DNA of 64,000 bases, from positions 27,096,790 through 27,160,789 of the forward strand of contig NC_088206.1 of assembly GCF_037126465.1 (NCBI RefSeq), written 5' to 3'. How positions within the stretch are numbered: the first letter of the stretch is position 1; each line of letters begins with the position of its first letter. The translations under genes and the position numbers were made by a program. Origin of the DNA: Ornithodoros turicata (lineage: Eukaryota > Arthropoda > Arachnida > Ixodida > Argasidae). The notes under the pieces are model-generated. The model had not been told where the DNA came from. It saw only the letters and a program-made list of their open reading frames with translations, and ran no database searches. This document shows, one piece after another, positions 63,771 through 64,000 of the stretch.

Positions 63771-64000
63771 ATCTTTGCGTCTTGTGTTCTTTGCTGTTGC
63801 CTTCGTTTTGTACTTGGTTGCAACCGGACAGTTCGAAACAAGCATGAAAAGCGGAAAGGAGAAACCTCAGTAGAAAAATTCCGAACCTTCCAATGACTCA
63901 GACTTCCTTTTGTAGGCAGATTCCTCCTGACCTTAATTGCGAGTGTCCTTCCTTTGCCACGGGAACAGGACACTGGTTGCACCCTTTGTTTTTGTGACCC
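63771..64000. other. intron sequence at window edge
   Basis: No feature is recognised; the window ends here. Confidence 0.4.

Noticed and set aside
1..64000. A new defence system or multi-gene biological system
   Set aside because: Both strands were read for gene clusters. Everything with a recognisable protein signature is either HUWE1 or a transposase remnant.

Overview
The window is eukaryotic and intron-rich, and reads best as a tick or other arachnid genome. One large gene runs along the minus strand from about 62354 down to 1379 and is open at both window edges. It is the middle part of the HECT-type E3 ubiquitin ligase HUWE1. I could join 35 exons (about 5.77 kb of coding sequence, about 1,920 codons) whose reading phases agree at every junction. 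In order they encode a UBA domain, a UIM-like helix, an armadillo/HEAT-like linker, a WWE domain, more helical linker, a long acidic Ser/Thr-rich disordered region, four ubiquitin-binding UBM motifs, and part of the linker before the HECT domain. The start codon, the promoter, the HECT domain and the poly(A) site lie outside the window. No other host protein gene is convincing on either strand.

Most of the remaining sequence is intron filled with transposons, mainly DNA elements. These are: Tigger/pogo elements and their MITEs (TA target duplications, ends like CAGTxxAACCTCGTTAATTC); hAT elements and MITEs, two with perfect 8-bp target duplications; a mariner; a TTAA-flanked piggyBac-like insertion; and several families that begin ACCGTATTTAC. 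A tRNA-derived SINE is present in five copies, and two identical tRNA-like genes lie in a tandem duplication. The tick assignment rests on these repeats and on recollection of tick genomes, so it is weaker than the HUWE1 assignment.

Layout. 1-7.1 kb: the five... last HUWE1 exons seen here (exons 35 to 32) with MITEs and a hAT. 7.1-13.3 kb: UBM exons 32-30 with Tigger nests. 13-20 kb: short exons of the disordered region (29-24), including a 40-nt microexon and a GC-AG intron. 20-24 kb: MITEs, a foldback and exon 23. 24-26 kb: a broken hAT transposase. 26-27.3 kb: a dense cluster of acidic-region exons (22-16). 30.5 kb: exon 15. 31-34 kb: MITEs and tRNA-like genes. 34.4-42.3 kb: one Tigger holding another Tigger, which holds a 3.9-kb TTAA insertion. 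42.4-51.3 kb: exons 14-7. 51.4-55.6 kb: a mariner split by four later insertions. 57-62.4 kb: exons 6-1. 63-64 kb: more Tigger debris.

I found no CRISPR array, operon, defence locus or new multi-gene system. The points most worth checking are the exon architecture of HUWE1 (UBM repeats cut at the same codon, a symmetric insect/vertebrate-unlike exon, a microexon, a GC donor), the nested transposon stacks whose insertion order can be read directly, and the paired tRNA-like genes with an anticodon not normally used in eukaryotes.
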